Source: a bacterium (GTDB taxonomy: Bacteria; Methylomirabilota; Methylomirabilia; Methylomirabilales; 2-02-FULL-66-22). From it: 59,721 nt of DNA. Position 1 is the first letter of the stretch. Each line of letters begins with the position of its first letter. Below, one piece after another: positions 8,732-17,234 of this stretch. The translations under genes were made by a program, and so were the position numbers. Below the pieces are notes generated by a model, which was given only the letters and a program-made list of their open reading frames with translations, was not told where the DNA came from and did no database searches. The stretch spans positions 1-59,721 of the forward strand of contig JAKPQH010000253.1 of the NCBI GenBank assembly GCA_029580855.1, in the 5' to 3' direction.

Positions 8732-9872
8732 CGAGCAACTCCTCGTAGATGGCCTGTGTTTCCTCAACCATCCGCGTGATTCCGAATCGCTCCACGACAC
8801 GCCGCCGTCCGGCGCGGCCCATCGCCTCGGCTCGCGCCGGATCGTTCAGGAGGGCAAGGATCGACCCAGCCAGCTCCTCGGGTTCTCCTGGCGTAACCAA
8901 GAAACCGGTGGACCCGTCAACGATGGCCTCGGGCACACCGCCCACTCGGCTGGCCACCACGGGTATGCCCGCCGCCATGGCCTCCAACACCGCGTTGGGG
9001 AATCCCTCCTCCATCGAAGGAAGCGCTGCGATGTTGATCTGGGCCAGCAGCTCCGGGATGTCTTCTCGGCTCCCCAGAAAACGCACCGCCTCCCCCAACT
9101 TCAATTCGATCGTGCGCCGCTCCAGCTCCGCACGGCAGGGCCCGTCACCGATCAACAGAAACCGGGCATCCGGTCGCGCCGCACGAAGTCGGCAACATGC
9201 GTCCAGAAAAACTCGGTGTCCTTTGTAGTGGATAAAGTTGGCTACCACGCCGACGACCGGTACCCCGATTGGGAGCCCAAGCTCCCGCCGTAGGTTTGGA
9301 TCGTGCGGCTGCATGTACCGATCGGCATCGATTCCGTTGTAGACGACCCGGATCTTCGCCGCGGCCACCCCTTCCTGGGTGATCACATCCTGCTTGACGG
9401 CCTCCGAATTTGCAACTAGGAGATTCGTCCACCGGTTCGCGAGTCGTTCCAGCAACAGGTAATGGGGCTTCTTCGCCTTGAAGTGGCCCAGGCCCCGGCG
9501 AGACGAGATGATCGTCGGCACGCCTGCCGCTCGGGCTGCGTAGGTGCCGAGGATGTAGGCCCAAAAGAGGAAGCTGTGCACGATGGCCGGCCGCTGGAGT
9601 CGGACGAACCGGACCAACTCCCCGAACTCTTTGACGATCTTCGGCAGAGACAGCGGGTTCCATATGCCGCGTTTCAACCCTCGGAACCCGATCACCCGGA
9701 CGGGGATGCCGGCCGCCGACAAGGTCTCGGCGTGCGGGCCGCCGGAGGAGAGCGAGCAGACCACGGGTCGGAACCGGCGGGCATCGAGGCGCGTCGCCAG
9801 TTCCATCAGCTGGCCCTCGGTCCCCCCGCGATCCAACGTGCCGATCATATACAGGATGGTCAGCGCCGCCAC
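8715..9872 (-). CDS. GT4-family glycosyltransferase
   Basis: 385 residues from GTG 9872, preceded by GGAGGAGA, the best ribosome site in the area. Motifs: IGTLDRGGTEGQLMEL at the N-terminus, SSRRGLGHFKAK, GVVANFIHYKGH, LLIGDGPCR, and the donor-binding PSMEEGFPNAVLEAMAAG. It is a retaining GT-B enzyme that probably extends the lipid-linked oligosaccharide. It overlaps the upstream glycosyltransferase by 13 bases, consistent with coupled translation. Confidence 0.9.
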   Translation of the reverse strand: MAALTILYMIGTLDRGGTEGQLMELATRLDARRFRPVVCSLSSGGPHAETLSAAGIPVRVIGFRGLKRGIWNPLSLPKIVKEFGELVRFVRLQRPAIVHSFLFWAYILGTYAARAAGVPTIISSRRGLGHFKAKKPHYLLLERLANRWTNLLVANSEAVKQDVITQEGVAAAKIRVVYNGIDADRYMQPHDPNLRRELGLPIGVPVVGVVANFIHYKGHRVFLDACCRLRAARPDARFLLIGDGPCRAELERRTIELKLGEAVRFLGSREDIPELLAQINIAALPSMEEGFPNAVLEAMAAGIPVVASRVGGVPEAIVDGSTGFLVTPGEPEELAGSILALLNDPARAEAMGRAGRRRVVERFGITRMVEETQAIYEELLGDPGP

Positions 9873-11065
9873 GTCTCCTCCGGACCTTTTGTGCCTGAGA
9901 CCAAGCGGTAGTAGAGGCCCCGGTACGCCTCGACCATGCGCTCCTCCGAGAAGTGCGTCCGGACGCGCGCCTGCGCCATTCGGCCCATCCGCGCACAAAG
10001 CGCCCCATCATCGAGAAGCCGACCGATGGCCTCCGTAAGCCCCCCGGGGTCGTCCAGCTTGACCAGCAAGCCAGACTCCTCGTCGGTAAGCGCTTCGACG
10101 TTGCCACTGACCCGTGTCGCCACACAGGGGAGCCCAGCCGCCATGGCCTCCAGCAGCGCATTGGACATCCCCTCGCCTTGCGTTGGCAGGGCGAAGACGT
10201 CGGCCGCCCGGAAGACCTCCTCCGGGTCCGGTCGCTCGCCAAGCCAACGCACATGCGAGCTTACGCCGAGTTTTTCCCCGAGCCCCTCGAGCTCTCTGCG
10301 CTGTGGGCCGTCCCCCAGTAGCACGAGCGTCAGGTCAGCGTGGCGCGCCAGCAGCCTCGGGAGGATACGGAGCAGGCGCCCCGCTCCCTTGTGCTCGTTG
10401 AGTCGCCCCACGAACAGCAGGATCGGTCCAGCCGGCAACCCCAGCCGCTCGCGGATCGCCCGCTTCGCCTCTGGACCTTGGATGGCGCTATCCACGGAGA
10501 CGCCGCTCGCGATCTGCACAATTCGTTCAGGGGGAAATCCGCGAGAACACAGTTCTGCGGCCATCTCGCGATTAAGGCTCACGAAGGCATCGGCGCGACG
10601 GATGGTGTCGAGGATGTGCCGTCGGGTGGGGGCGTCTCCCGCCCGCCACAGCGGCCAGAAAGGCATGCGGTCGAGCCGCCCTAGGTCGCCGTTCTGCCCC
10701 ATCCCGGTGGGCCGAACGACCACCGCGAAGCCCATCCGGTGACGCAGGCGGCACGCCACGTATGCGCCGAGGTGAACGCCCACGGCATGCACCAGCTGGA
10801 ACTGGGGCCCGTGATGGAACAGGAATCTCACCAGGGAGACCGTGTATCCGAGTCCAAAGAGGAAGCCGCGCCTCCCGGGCCGAATCGATCGGCAGACTTT
10901 GACTCCCCGCCAAGTCTCCCGAGCCGGAGCTCCAGCCAGCGCGCGGGTAACAACCGTGACCTCGTCCCCCAGCGCCGCCAACCCCGCTGCCAGCCGTGCA
11001 GTCTGTCGTTCGGCCCCCCCCACCACTGGGGGAAAATAGGAGATGCAGAGGCAGATCCGCATCAA
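9860..11065 (-). CDS. GT4-family glycosyltransferase
   Basis: A 401-residue GT-B enzyme. It opens with CLCISYFPPVVGGAERQT, continues with VVVRPTGMGQNGDL, FVGRLNEHKGAGRLL and LVLLGDGPQRREL, and closes with the E-x7-E region LPTQGEGMSNALLEAMAAG. The start ATG 11065 lies 6 bases after the preceding gene's stop. Donor specificity is unknown. Confidence 0.9.
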   Translation of the reverse strand: MMRICLCISYFPPVVGGAERQTARLAAGLAALGDEVTVVTRALAGAPARETWRGVKVCRSIRPGRRGFLFGLGYTVSLVRFLFHHGPQFQLVHAVGVHLGAYVACRLRHRMGFAVVVRPTGMGQNGDLGRLDRMPFWPLWRAGDAPTRRHILDTIRRADAFVSLNREMAAELCSRGFPPERIVQIASGVSVDSAIQGPEAKRAIRERLGLPAGPILLFVGRLNEHKGAGRLLRILPRLLARHADLTLVLLGDGPQRRELEGLGEKLGVSSHVRWLGERPDPEEVFRAADVFALPTQGEGMSNALLEAMAAGLPCVATRVSGNVEALTDEESGLLVKLDDPGGLTEAIGRLLDDGALCARMGRMAQARVRTHFSEERMVEAYRGLYYRLVSGTKGPEETWRR

Positions 11066-11071
11066 ATAACC

Positions 11072-12409
11072 TCAGTCGGGCGGCGCAGCGCAACTCCCCG
11101 GTGGAAACGGGAGGCTCCTGCGTGACCGTCGGCCTAACAGCCACCGAGCTCGCTCCTCCGCTAGCCGACAATTGCGGTAGACGGCCATGGCCAGACGCAC
11201 CCGGGACCGGAGGAGGGAATTGACTGGTCGCGAAATCGCTAACTGTCTTCGGTAGATATCCGCGAGAGCCGCCAAGCTGTCCTGAAGGGTGATCCGTCGC
11301 GACACCAGAGAGGCGCGAGCCCGCGCTCCCATTGCCCGCGCTTCCGCCGGATGGGCCAGAAGATGGCGGATCGCTTCCGCCAGTGCTGCGGGGTCGCCGG
11401 GTTCGACCAAGACGCCGGTGTCGTTGCCCGCAAGGAACTCGGGGATATCACCGACCCGGCTGGCGATGATCGGGCGGGCAGCGGCCATGCCTTCCAGCAA
11501 GATTTTCGGTACGCTCTCATAGCGGAGCGACGGGATGACGAGAAGGTCCAAGGAATGAAGAACATTGCCGAGTTCCGTCTGGGGGCCGGCGAACACGACA
11601 CGATCTTTCAGCGCGAGTCGTTCGGCTTGCTGGCGCAGGGCGGCTTCGTCGCGCCCGCCGCCCACCAAGACGAACTGTGCGGGGGAATCCGCTGGAATCT
11701 TTGCAATGCATTCCAGAAAGACCGATTGCCCCTTATGAACATCGTTCAACCGACCGATGACCCCAACGACGAAGCGGGAGGGCGAAAGCCCGAGGCGCGC
11801 CCGAACGGCCGCCGCCGAGGCTGTAGGGCGGAGACCGTTCAAGTCCGGTCCATCATAGAGGGACTGAATGTGGCCTGGACGAAGCCTCTGTTGGCGCATA
11901 GTGTAGCTGCGGGTCCCATCACCGTCCGTCAAATATAGAGTCACCGCCGGCCGCAGGATTCGGTCCACTATGGTCTCCGTCCAGCCCTTCCAGGTATCAT
12001 AGGCCTGGATCGCCACGATCCGCACCGGCACGCCGGTAGCTACGCCCGCGGCCACGCCGAAGTAGATCGTCGGATAGTTGAACAGGTGCAGGACGTCGGG
12101 GGCCGCCCTAACCATTTCTCCCCGGAGGCGTGTGAGGTCCGTCGAGAGTCGTCGCGGGTCGAACGACCAATCCGCAACCTGCACGCGAACACCTCGATTT
12201 ACCAGCTCCTGGCGCAGCGGTCCGTCCCCGACGAATCCGAGGACGGACACCGAAAACTCTTCGACGGGAAGACCTGTAGCGATGTTGAACACGTTCCGCT
12301 CGCTTCCGCCGAGCTGGAACGACCCGCACGCCAGCAGAACCGAGATCCTTCCATCCCGAGTCGATGCCGGGCACCGTTCCCGCAGGCCCGTGCTGATGGC
12401 AGCGTTCAC
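11072..12409 (-). CDS. GT4-family glycosyltransferase with extended basic C-terminus
   Basis: 445 residues, about 45 longer than its neighbours because of a basic C-terminal tail rich in Arg and Leu (after about residue 395). The catalytic core has CGSFQLGGSERNVFNI, GVIGRLNDVHKGQSV, FVLVGGGRDE, and PSLRYESVPKILLEGMAAAR. The ATG overlaps the formyltransferase stop as ATGA, so the two genes are coupled. The tail may be a membrane-association segment. Confidence 0.87.
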   Translation of the reverse strand: MNAAISTGLRERCPASTRDGRISVLLACGSFQLGGSERNVFNIATGLPVEEFSVSVLGFVGDGPLRQELVNRGVRVQVADWSFDPRRLSTDLTRLRGEMVRAAPDVLHLFNYPTIYFGVAAGVATGVPVRIVAIQAYDTWKGWTETIVDRILRPAVTLYLTDGDGTRSYTMRQQRLRPGHIQSLYDGPDLNGLRPTASAAAVRARLGLSPSRFVVGVIGRLNDVHKGQSVFLECIAKIPADSPAQFVLVGGGRDEAALRQQAERLALKDRVVFAGPQTELGNVLHSLDLLVIPSLRYESVPKILLEGMAAARPIIASRVGDIPEFLAGNDTGVLVEPGDPAALAEAIRHLLAHPAEARAMGARARASLVSRRITLQDSLAALADIYRRQLAISRPVNSLLRSRVRLAMAVYRNCRLAEERARWLLGRRSRRSLPFPPGSCAAPPD

Positions 12410-13419
12410 TTCCCGCTCCTGGCGCCGACCTGTACCCCGATGGCGAGCTCCGGCCAGGGACGCCCGAATGTCGGAAAACGGTGGCCGTCGTCGGAAGTTG
12501 CCGTCCGAACGGAAAGTGTGCCCGAACCGGTGGCAACGTCAAAGGTCCACCGCCGCCGGATCACGATCACTCCCGGAGGGGCAGCGCACGGACGTGGCAC
12601 AGGGGCCGCGCGCCAGATTCGCAGGCGTCTACCCAAGGGAAGCGTCGTCCATGCGCCCGGGGAGGGGCTGCACGCCCGCACCAGGCAAGCCAACTCGACG
12701 GCGGGCCGCGTCCAATCGATCGCAGCGTCTTCCGGACGCGCCCGCTGCTGACGGGAAGCCGCGCCCGCGTCCTGTACCCGCTCGGGCAGTGCATCGAATT
12801 CAAGGCGGTCAAGGACAGATGGGATGCGCGCCCCGGCCATTCGGGCCAACCGAAGAAACAACTCGGCCGTCGTCTCGTCCGGCCGGACATCGACCCCTTC
12901 TTGCCAGAGGATCGGCCCAGCATCGATCTCCTCAGTCATACGGTGGAGGGAAAGGCCGCTCCTCGTCTCCCCGGAGGCAATCTGCCAGAAAACGGGCGAC
13001 GGGCCGCGGTACTTCGGGAGGAGCGACGGATGGACATTCAGCCCACCGAAACGGGTCTGCTTCAAGACAGCTGGCGGTAGGTGCAAGGGAAACCCAACAG
13101 AGAGCAGCAACTCCGCTTCGGTCCGGCGGATTGCCTCGTTCAGGGCCGTCGGGTCCGGCCGCTCCCACGACAGAACTGGGACACCAAACTGCTTGAGAAT
13201 TGCCTTCGCCCTCCACGGCCTGAGGTCGCTGGGTGCGATCCAACCCGCACCGGGCCATATCAGGGGCCGCACCCGCGCCTTCAGCCACTCGCCCGCGGAC
13301 GGCGGCGGCGGCGGGGAGGCTGGTTTCGCCACCACAGTGCCCACCAGATGGTGACGCGAGTTCCGCAAGGCGAACAGCGTGGGAAGGCCAAAATCACCGA
13401 GCAGGAGCAGGATTTTCAC
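12406..13419 (-). CDS. Formyltransferase-family protein (Fmt/ArnA-like), probable sugar N-formyltransferase
   Basis: 337 residues with the formyl-THF-dependent transferase core: MKILLLLGDFGLPTLFAL, the active-site HPSLLPKYRGPSPVFWQ (Asn-His of the family) and the aspartate-bearing MTEEIDAGPILWQ. The C-terminal domain has IDWTRPAVEL, as in methionyl-tRNA and ArnA formyltransferases. Because it sits among sugar aminotransferases, the likely substrate is an amino-sugar nucleotide such as a 3- or 4-amino-deoxyhexose. That assignment is inference. A second, housekeeping fmt would be expected elsewhere. Confidence 0.8.
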   Translation of the reverse strand: MKILLLLGDFGLPTLFALRNSRHHLVGTVVAKPASPPPPPSAGEWLKARVRPLIWPGAGWIAPSDLRPWRAKAILKQFGVPVLSWERPDPTALNEAIRRTEAELLLSVGFPLHLPPAVLKQTRFGGLNVHPSLLPKYRGPSPVFWQIASGETRSGLSLHRMTEEIDAGPILWQEGVDVRPDETTAELFLRLARMAGARIPSVLDRLEFDALPERVQDAGAASRQQRARPEDAAIDWTRPAVELACLVRACSPSPGAWTTLPLGRRLRIWRAAPVPRPCAAPPGVIVIRRRWTFDVATGSGTLSVRTATSDDGHRFPTFGRPWPELAIGVQVGARSGK

Positions 13420-13464
13420 TTCTCCCTCGTTCTGGCCTGCGCTGTATACCGAAGGCCGCGCTGT

Positions 13465-14769
13465 TCATGCAGGGTCGGTCACTCGGCCGGTCAGGCTCCT
13501 GGAGAGGCGGACCACGTCACTCCAGCGGACATGCCAGAGCGCCGCCACATCCGGCGAAACCCATCGTCGGTAGATCAGGATCGAAACGGCGGCATTCGCC
13601 AGGTACGGAAGGGCAGTTGCCAGCGCCGCGCCGGCTGTGCCCAGCCGTGGAATCAAAATCAAGTTCAGCACGACACTGAACGCCCCCGTGCTACCCGCAA
13701 GCATGGTGAGCATGGCAAACCAGCCCTTGCGGACCCAGAGCGCCGATAGGATCTTTGAGACCGTCAGTGCTGCAATTCCCGGCACCAGGACACGGAGCGG
13801 CGTTACCGCCGGGAGAAAGGCCCGGCCTCCGTAGAAGCGGATCACCACCGGTGCCAGCAGCCCAAGTGCCAAACCACCGAGCATCGACAGCAGGAGGATC
13901 TGTCGACAGACTCGGGCGGTCAGGACCGCCGCATCCGATTCGGTCATGCGGGTGAGTTGCGGGTAGAGAACGGTCTCGGCTGCGATGGAGACGAACCAGA
14001 TAAGCTCTCCCAGCGTCACGGCCACATACAGGTATCCGACCTCCGCTTTGGACAGGTAGAAATTGGCCAGCAGGAGATTCGCACGCCCCGAAAAAAACAC
14101 GGCCACGCTGCCGGCATGCAGACGAAGACCCGACCTCAGGAGATCGCGCAGTAGGCCCCACCGGATTCGCCAGGCGCCAGGCGCGTGTTGCCGCATCCGC
14201 CACACGGGTGCCATTCCGGTCGCCACAGTCAGTATTGCTCCGCCGATCACCAACTCCCAGACGCGCAGCCGGCCGGCGGCCAGGAGTCCAAGAACGACGG
14301 CGAGACTCAGAAGCTTTCCGCCGTGATTGACCAGGTTGTACGACCTGATGTCCATGGCTCCGCGCAGCAGGCTGGAGAAAAACCCCAACGTAAAGAGACA
14401 CGGGAGCGGCATGAGTACCAACAGCAAGATGTGCCAGGGCACCCCCGTGTGCAAGGCCTCCCCCCCGAACCTCAAGACCGCCAGGCACAGGCCGAGCACG
14501 GCCAGCCCCAGCCCCGCCGCGGCCATGGCACAGGTTCCGGAGAATTCCTCCAGGCTAAATTTGCGTTGACCCAGATGGTGGAAGATAGCGGCGCCCAGGC
14601 TGAGAGAGCCTAGGCTGGTAGCCAGCTGCGGATAAAGATACGCCGCCGCCAGGAGCCCGCGGTCCGCCGGCCCGAGGTGGCGCGCCGTCAGCATGCCAGA
14701 GAGAGCCATTGCCAGAAAGCCGACGATCTGCCAGACAAGTGATCCGCCGCTCGCGCGGATCAGACTCAT
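13465..14769 (-). CDS. Polysaccharide flippase (Wzx-like, MOP superfamily)
   Basis: 434 residues with about 12-14 hydrophobic segments. The N-terminal SGMLTARHLGPADRGLLAA is typical of lipid-linked oligosaccharide flippases, and the polyprenyl-glycan channel region is rich in G, A and L. ATG 14769 overlaps the stop of the aminotransferase (ATGA). It would flip the undecaprenyl-linked repeat unit made by the surrounding enzymes across the inner membrane. No Wzy polymerase was recognised nearby. Confidence 0.85.
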   Translation of the reverse strand: MSLIRASGGSLVWQIVGFLAMALSGMLTARHLGPADRGLLAAAYLYPQLATSLGSLSLGAAIFHHLGQRKFSLEEFSGTCAMAAAGLGLAVLGLCLAVLRFGGEALHTGVPWHILLLVLMPLPCLFTLGFFSSLLRGAMDIRSYNLVNHGGKLLSLAVVLGLLAAGRLRVWELVIGGAILTVATGMAPVWRMRQHAPGAWRIRWGLLRDLLRSGLRLHAGSVAVFFSGRANLLLANFYLSKAEVGYLYVAVTLGELIWFVSIAAETVLYPQLTRMTESDAAVLTARVCRQILLLSMLGGLALGLLAPVVIRFYGGRAFLPAVTPLRVLVPGIAALTVSKILSALWVRKGWFAMLTMLAGSTGAFSVVLNLILIPRLGTAGAALATALPYLANAAVSILIYRRWVSPDVAALWHVRWSDVVRLSRSLTGRVTDPA

Positions 14770-15929
14770 GGGCCGAGAACCCTCCGAACCGCGGCGATGA
14801 CATCCTCGACGTCCTCGTCGGTTAGCTTGGCCGAGAGGGGGAGGGAGAACGTTCGCTCCCCGATGAATTCCGTAACCGGAAACTGTCCCCGTCGATAGCA
14901 GTACGTCTGCGCGTAATAGGTGTGCAGGTGCAGGGCGGTAAAATGGATGCCCGTCCCGATGTTCTCCGCCTTTAGGCGGGTCACCAGCTCGTTGCGAGTC
15001 ATGCCGGCGTGGTCGACGTCCAGCAGGAGTGTATAGAGGTGGCGGGCGTGGCGGTCCCGTGGATCGACCGGCGCCGGGATGGTGAGGAGCGGATGCCCCG
15101 TGAAGGCCTCGTCGTAGCGGCGCCAGTGTCGCTCTCGAATCGCCAGGTTCGACTCCAACCGGGCGAGCTGGAGGAGCCCCAGCGCAGCCTGAAGGTCCGT
15201 CATGTTGTACTTGTAACCGGGATAGAGCGTGTCGTAAGGCTGAAACCCCTCGGCCGAATACCGCTTCCATGCGTCCCGGCTGATGCCGTGGAGCGACCGG
15301 ATGCGGATAGCGTCCGCCCACTCTTCGCGGTCTGTTGTCAGCATCCCGCCTTCCCCGGTCACAAGATTCTTGGTCACGTAGAAGCTGAAGCAGGTCAGAT
15401 CGCCCAGGCTGCCAATCGGACGGCCGCGGAAGCGCGCCTCTGTGGCATGTGCGGCATCCTCGACAACGGCCACAGCGCGGCGACGGGCCAACGATAACAG
15501 GGCATCCATATCGCAGGGGCGGCCGGCGAAATGGACGGGCAGTATGGCACGGGTCCGGGACGTGAGGGCGGCCGCCACCGCATTCGGATTGAGGTTCATC
15601 GTCTGCGGATCGACATCGGCGAAGACCGGCGTGGCCCCGACGTGGACGATCACGTTCGCGGTCGCGCTAAAGGTGAGTGGCGTGGTGACGACCTCGTCAC
15701 CAGGTCCGATGCCAAGCGCGTTGAGAGCAAGATGGAGGCCCGCTGTGCAGGAGTTCAGCGCCACTGCGTGGGCGGACCCCACATACGCACGAAACGCCTT
15801 CTCGAATCTAGCGACCCGAGGGCCGGTCCCCAGCCAGCCTGAGCGCAGCGTGGCAACCACCTCCGCAATCTCTTCCTCGCCGATGGCGGGGCTGCCAAAC
15901 ACCAAGAAATTGGATCGTCGTTCCCGCAT
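14766..15929 (-). CDS. DegT/DnrJ/EryC1/StrS-family sugar aminotransferase
   Basis: 387 residues of the PLP-dependent sugar aminotransferase family. VALNSCTAGLHLALNALG is the cofactor phosphate region, VVEDAAHATEA carries the ring-stacking aspartate, and FSFYVTKNLVTGEGGM has the Schiff-base lysine. It also shows the aromatic histidine motif HFTALHLHTYYAQTY, as in ArnB/PseC types that aminate UDP-4-keto sugars. With RfbB next to it, a 4-keto-6-deoxy sugar is the likely substrate. Confidence 0.88.
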   Translation of the reverse strand: MRERRSNFLVFGSPAIGEEEIAEVVATLRSGWLGTGPRVARFEKAFRAYVGSAHAVALNSCTAGLHLALNALGIGPGDEVVTTPLTFSATANVIVHVGATPVFADVDPQTMNLNPNAVAAALTSRTRAILPVHFAGRPCDMDALLSLARRRAVAVVEDAAHATEARFRGRPIGSLGDLTCFSFYVTKNLVTGEGGMLTTDREEWADAIRIRSLHGISRDAWKRYSAEGFQPYDTLYPGYKYNMTDLQAALGLLQLARLESNLAIRERHWRRYDEAFTGHPLLTIPAPVDPRDRHARHLYTLLLDVDHAGMTRNELVTRLKAENIGTGIHFTALHLHTYYAQTYCYRRGQFPVTEFIGERTFSLPLSAKLTDEDVEDVIAAVRRVLGP

Positions 15930-15985
15930 TTGCGCCTCTCGTTCCCGTTCGTCATCGTAAAGGGGGCGCGAATGTCCGTCGCGAC

Positions 15986-17017
15986 TCAGTCCCTTTGCCC
16001 TCCGTAATGCGCCTGATAATAATTACGGTACTCCCCCGACAGGATCTCCCGCCACCATATGTCGTGCTGACGGTACCACTCGACAACCTGTCGAAGACCC
16101 GGGGCAAAGGAAATCTCCGGCTTCCAGCCCAGTTCGCGGCGGATCTTCGCGTGATCGAGGGCGTAGCGACGATCGTGGCCGGGCCGGTCCTTCACGTGGG
16201 TCAGGAGCGTCTCGGGCTGTCCGGTGAGGCGCAGGATCTCCCGCGCCACGTCCAGGTTGACCCGCTCCTCTCCGCTGCCGATGTTGTACACCTCGCCAGA
16301 CCGGCCCGCCGCCAGGACCGTGGCCAGGGCCCGGCAGTGATCTTCGGCGTGGAGCCACTCGCGGACGTAGAGCCCGTCTCCGTAGATGGGCAGAGGCTCT
16401 CCCCGCAACGCGTTCACGATCATCAAGGGAATGAACTTCTCGGGGAACTGGTACGGGCCGTAGTTGTTGCAGGTCCGCGTGATGATCGCCGGCAGACCAT
16501 AGGTGACGTGATACGCCCGGACCAGGACGTCGGCGCCGGTCTTGCTCGCGGCATAGGGGCTGTTCGGCTGGAGCGGTGAGATCTCGGTAAACGCCCCCGA
16601 TGCTCCCAGCGATCCGTACACTTCGTCGGTCGAGACATGCAGGAACCGCCGCACGCCCGCCTTCCGCGCCGCCTCCAGCACCACCCGGGTTCCTTCGACG
16701 TTGGTCCGGATGAAATCGCCGGCCTCGAGGATGGAGCGGTCCACGTGCGTCTCTGCGGCGAAGTGCACGATCTGATCCACCCGCTGGGCGGCCAACACTT
16801 CGGCGACTGTGTGCGCGTCGCAGACATCAGCCCGGACAAAGACGTAACGCGAGTCGTCGGCCACGTCGGCCAGGTTCCGTGGATTCCCGGCGTAGGTCAC
16901 CTTGTCCAGATTCACGATCCGGGCCGCCGGATGCTCCCGGAGCAGGTATCGGACAAAGTTGGACCCGATGAACCCCATACCGCCGGTCACCAGGATCGTG
17001 CCGCTCAGGTCACTCAT
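15986..17017 (-). CDS. rfbB: dTDP-glucose 4,6-dehydratase
   Basis: 343 residues from ATG 17017. Diagnostic motifs: TGGMGFIGSNFVRY, LDKVTYAGNPRNL, HFAAETHVDRSI, the active-site HVSTDEVYGSLG, and the catalytic pair in YAASK. RTCNNYGPYQFPEKFIPL is a hallmark of RfbB/RmlB. It makes dTDP-4-keto-6-deoxyglucose, the branch point for rhamnose and amino-deoxy sugars. RmlA, RmlC and RmlD are absent from this window, so the intermediate probably goes to the aminotransferases here. Confidence 0.92.
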   Translation of the reverse strand: MSDLSGTILVTGGMGFIGSNFVRYLLREHPAARIVNLDKVTYAGNPRNLADVADDSRYVFVRADVCDAHTVAEVLAAQRVDQIVHFAAETHVDRSILEAGDFIRTNVEGTRVVLEAARKAGVRRFLHVSTDEVYGSLGASGAFTEISPLQPNSPYAASKTGADVLVRAYHVTYGLPAIITRTCNNYGPYQFPEKFIPLMIVNALRGEPLPIYGDGLYVREWLHAEDHCRALATVLAAGRSGEVYNIGSGEERVNLDVAREILRLTGQPETLLTHVKDRPGHDRRYALDHAKIRRELGWKPEISFAPGLRQVVEWYRQHDIWWREILSGEYRNYYQAHYGGQRD

Positions 17018-17134
17018 TCGCGCTCCAGGACACTTTGATTCGGCAACTCGGATCGGGTGGTTCGGCTGTACGACGGTTCGGCAGTTCGATGGGGTCGCCG
17101 AGCCGCCATACCGCAGAACCACCGAACGATCTAC

Positions 17135-17222
17135 TCACCCAATTGCCCAGTCGCCACGTCTCCAAATCGCCGCATTGCCCAATTGCCCAGTCGCCTAGTT
17201 GCCCAATTGCCAAATTGCCCAG
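17135..17222. repeat. Tandem array of 11 degenerate octamers, consensus TYGCCCAR
   Basis: Between rfbB and the next aminotransferase, eleven contiguous 8-base units can be laid out from 17135. Examples are TCACCCAA, TTGCCCAG, TCGCCACG, TCTCCAAA, TCGCCGCA, TTGCCCAA, TTGCCCAG, TCGCCTAG, TTGCCCAA, TTGCCAAA and TTGCCCAG. Upstream (17038-17130) a second octamer type around GGTTCGGC occurs in both orientations. Small open frames across it are low-complexity translations of the repeat and are not called genes. Confidence 0.8.
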
Positions 17223-17234
17223 CCGCCGTCGCCT

